Assembly: GCF_010729665.1 (NCBI RefSeq) | Contig: NZ_AP022610.1 | Location: 4,464,001 to 4,528,000 of the forward strand | DNA: 64,000 nucleotides | DNA from: Mycolicibacterium madagascariense | GTDB lineage: Bacteria > Actinomycetota > Actinomycetes > Mycobacteriales > Mycobacteriaceae | Direction: 5' to 3' | Shown here: positions 63,713 through 64,000 of the stretch, piece after piece | Layout: each line of letters starts with the position of its first letter | How positions within the stretch are numbered: the stretch's first letter is position 1 | Program-made: the position numbers and the translations under genes | The notes under the pieces: generated by a model | Database searches by the model: none | What the model saw: only the letters and a program-made list of their open reading frames with translations | Told to the model about the DNA's origin: nothing

Positions 63713-64000
63713 GCGGCACGCAGACGGTCTTGACGAGCTTGTCGGCCAGGGTCTGCCGGCGGGCGTCCCACAGCGGGAAGAGGAAGCCGACGTAGCAGAT
63801 GACCGCGTCGACGGCGTGGGCGAGTTGGCGCAGCACCGAGCGCCCGAAGCCGATCGGCTGCCCGGTACGTTCGCCGACGACCCGAAACTTGAGCACCGAC
63901 TTGCCGAGGCTGCTGCCGGTCGTGCCCTGCCGGTAGCCGTAGTTCCACACCAGGTACGCGAGCGCGACGACCATCGAGCCGAGGAACACCGACAGGCCGA
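63696..64000 (-). CDS. pra: RDD family membrane protein (Pra-like), N-terminus beyond window
   Basis: C-terminal 100 residues of a gene entering from the right edge. The visible part is an RDD domain: GYRQGTTGSSLGKSVLKFRVV, then RSVLRQLAHAVDAVICYVGFLFPLWD and TLADKLVKTVCVP, with two TM segments. The position next to metB matches Rv1078 (pra, proline-rich antigen), whose N-terminus is Pro/Gly-rich; that part is not seen here, so the symbol rests on synteny. Confidence 0.75.
   Translation of the reverse strand, partial: GLSVFLGSMVVALAYLVWNYGYRQGTTGSSLGKSVLKFRVVGERTGQPIGFGRSVLRQLAHAVDAVICYVGFLFPLWDARRQTLADKLVKTVCVPLSGTR

Overview
The window is chromosomal DNA from a mycobacterium, most probably a fast-growing environmental species (Mycolicibacterium type). 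GC is very high throughout and coding is dense. The genes include mycothiol amidase (mca), the acyl-ACP desaturase desA2, a Z-prenyl diphosphate synthase (uppS), the lipid-droplet protein, an MMPL exporter and KstR-type operators. From memory of the M. tuberculosis map, the right two thirds follow the order Rv1112 (ychF) down to Rv1078 (pra) in inverted orientation. The first 8 kb recall the Rv1140s (MMPL13, SDR, mcr, enoyl-CoA hydratase). No tRNA, rRNA, IS element, prophage or CRISPR array was seen.

Layout. 1-8.6 kb: an MMPL exporter (cut by the left edge), DoxX, a 40-residue orphan protein, and a nitronate monooxygenase / SDR / alpha-methylacyl-CoA racemase operon divergent from an enoyl-CoA hydratase; then a CPBP protease and an NAD(P)-binding protein. 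9-16.2 kb: a secreted fasciclin protein, a thiolase / hydratase / acyl-CoA dehydrogenase beta-oxidation operon facing its likely FadR-type regulator, a DUF3556 membrane protein under a KstR box, and DoxX. 16.2-25.2 kb: a degenerate wax-ester-synthase-like protein, an SDR, two alpha/beta hydrolases, a 966-residue kinase / PLP phospho-lyase fusion, a TetR regulator and an NCS1 permease. 25.2-28.6 kb: a duplicated palindromic repeat, a class III cyclase and small exported or membrane proteins.

28.7-34.3 kb is conserved core: ychF, a DUF6542 protein, ispH, the lipid-droplet protein, xseA and xseB. 34.3-41 kb looks like a sterol-linked accessory block: a KstR box, 3-beta-hydroxysteroid dehydrogenase, arylsulfatase, HAD phosphatase, a second KstR box with two dehydrogenases, and a dienelactone hydrolase. 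41-64 kb returns to core genes (DUF4245, glpX, fumarase, polysaccharide deacetylase, phoH2, desA2, glyA, coaA, uppS, hemolysin III, mca, DUF4307, greA, metB, pra). Interspersed are a TetR / hydrolase / antiporter block, two unknown membrane proteins and a glutaryl-CoA-dehydrogenase-like enzyme.

Themes. Many start codons sit 6-8 nt after a TANNNT -10 hexamer, so much of the window appears to use leaderless mRNAs; this decided several start choices. Three KstR-like boxes (TnnAACnnGTTnnA) link a DUF3556 protein, a 3-beta-HSD plus sulfatase/HAD group and a two-dehydrogenase operon to sterol control. The leading candidates for new biology are the KstR-marked sulfatase/HSD block, the kinase/phospho-lyase fusion with its permease and regulator, a 42-codon ORF coupled to phoH2, and a 29-bp duplication that gives metB two promoters and a leader peptide.
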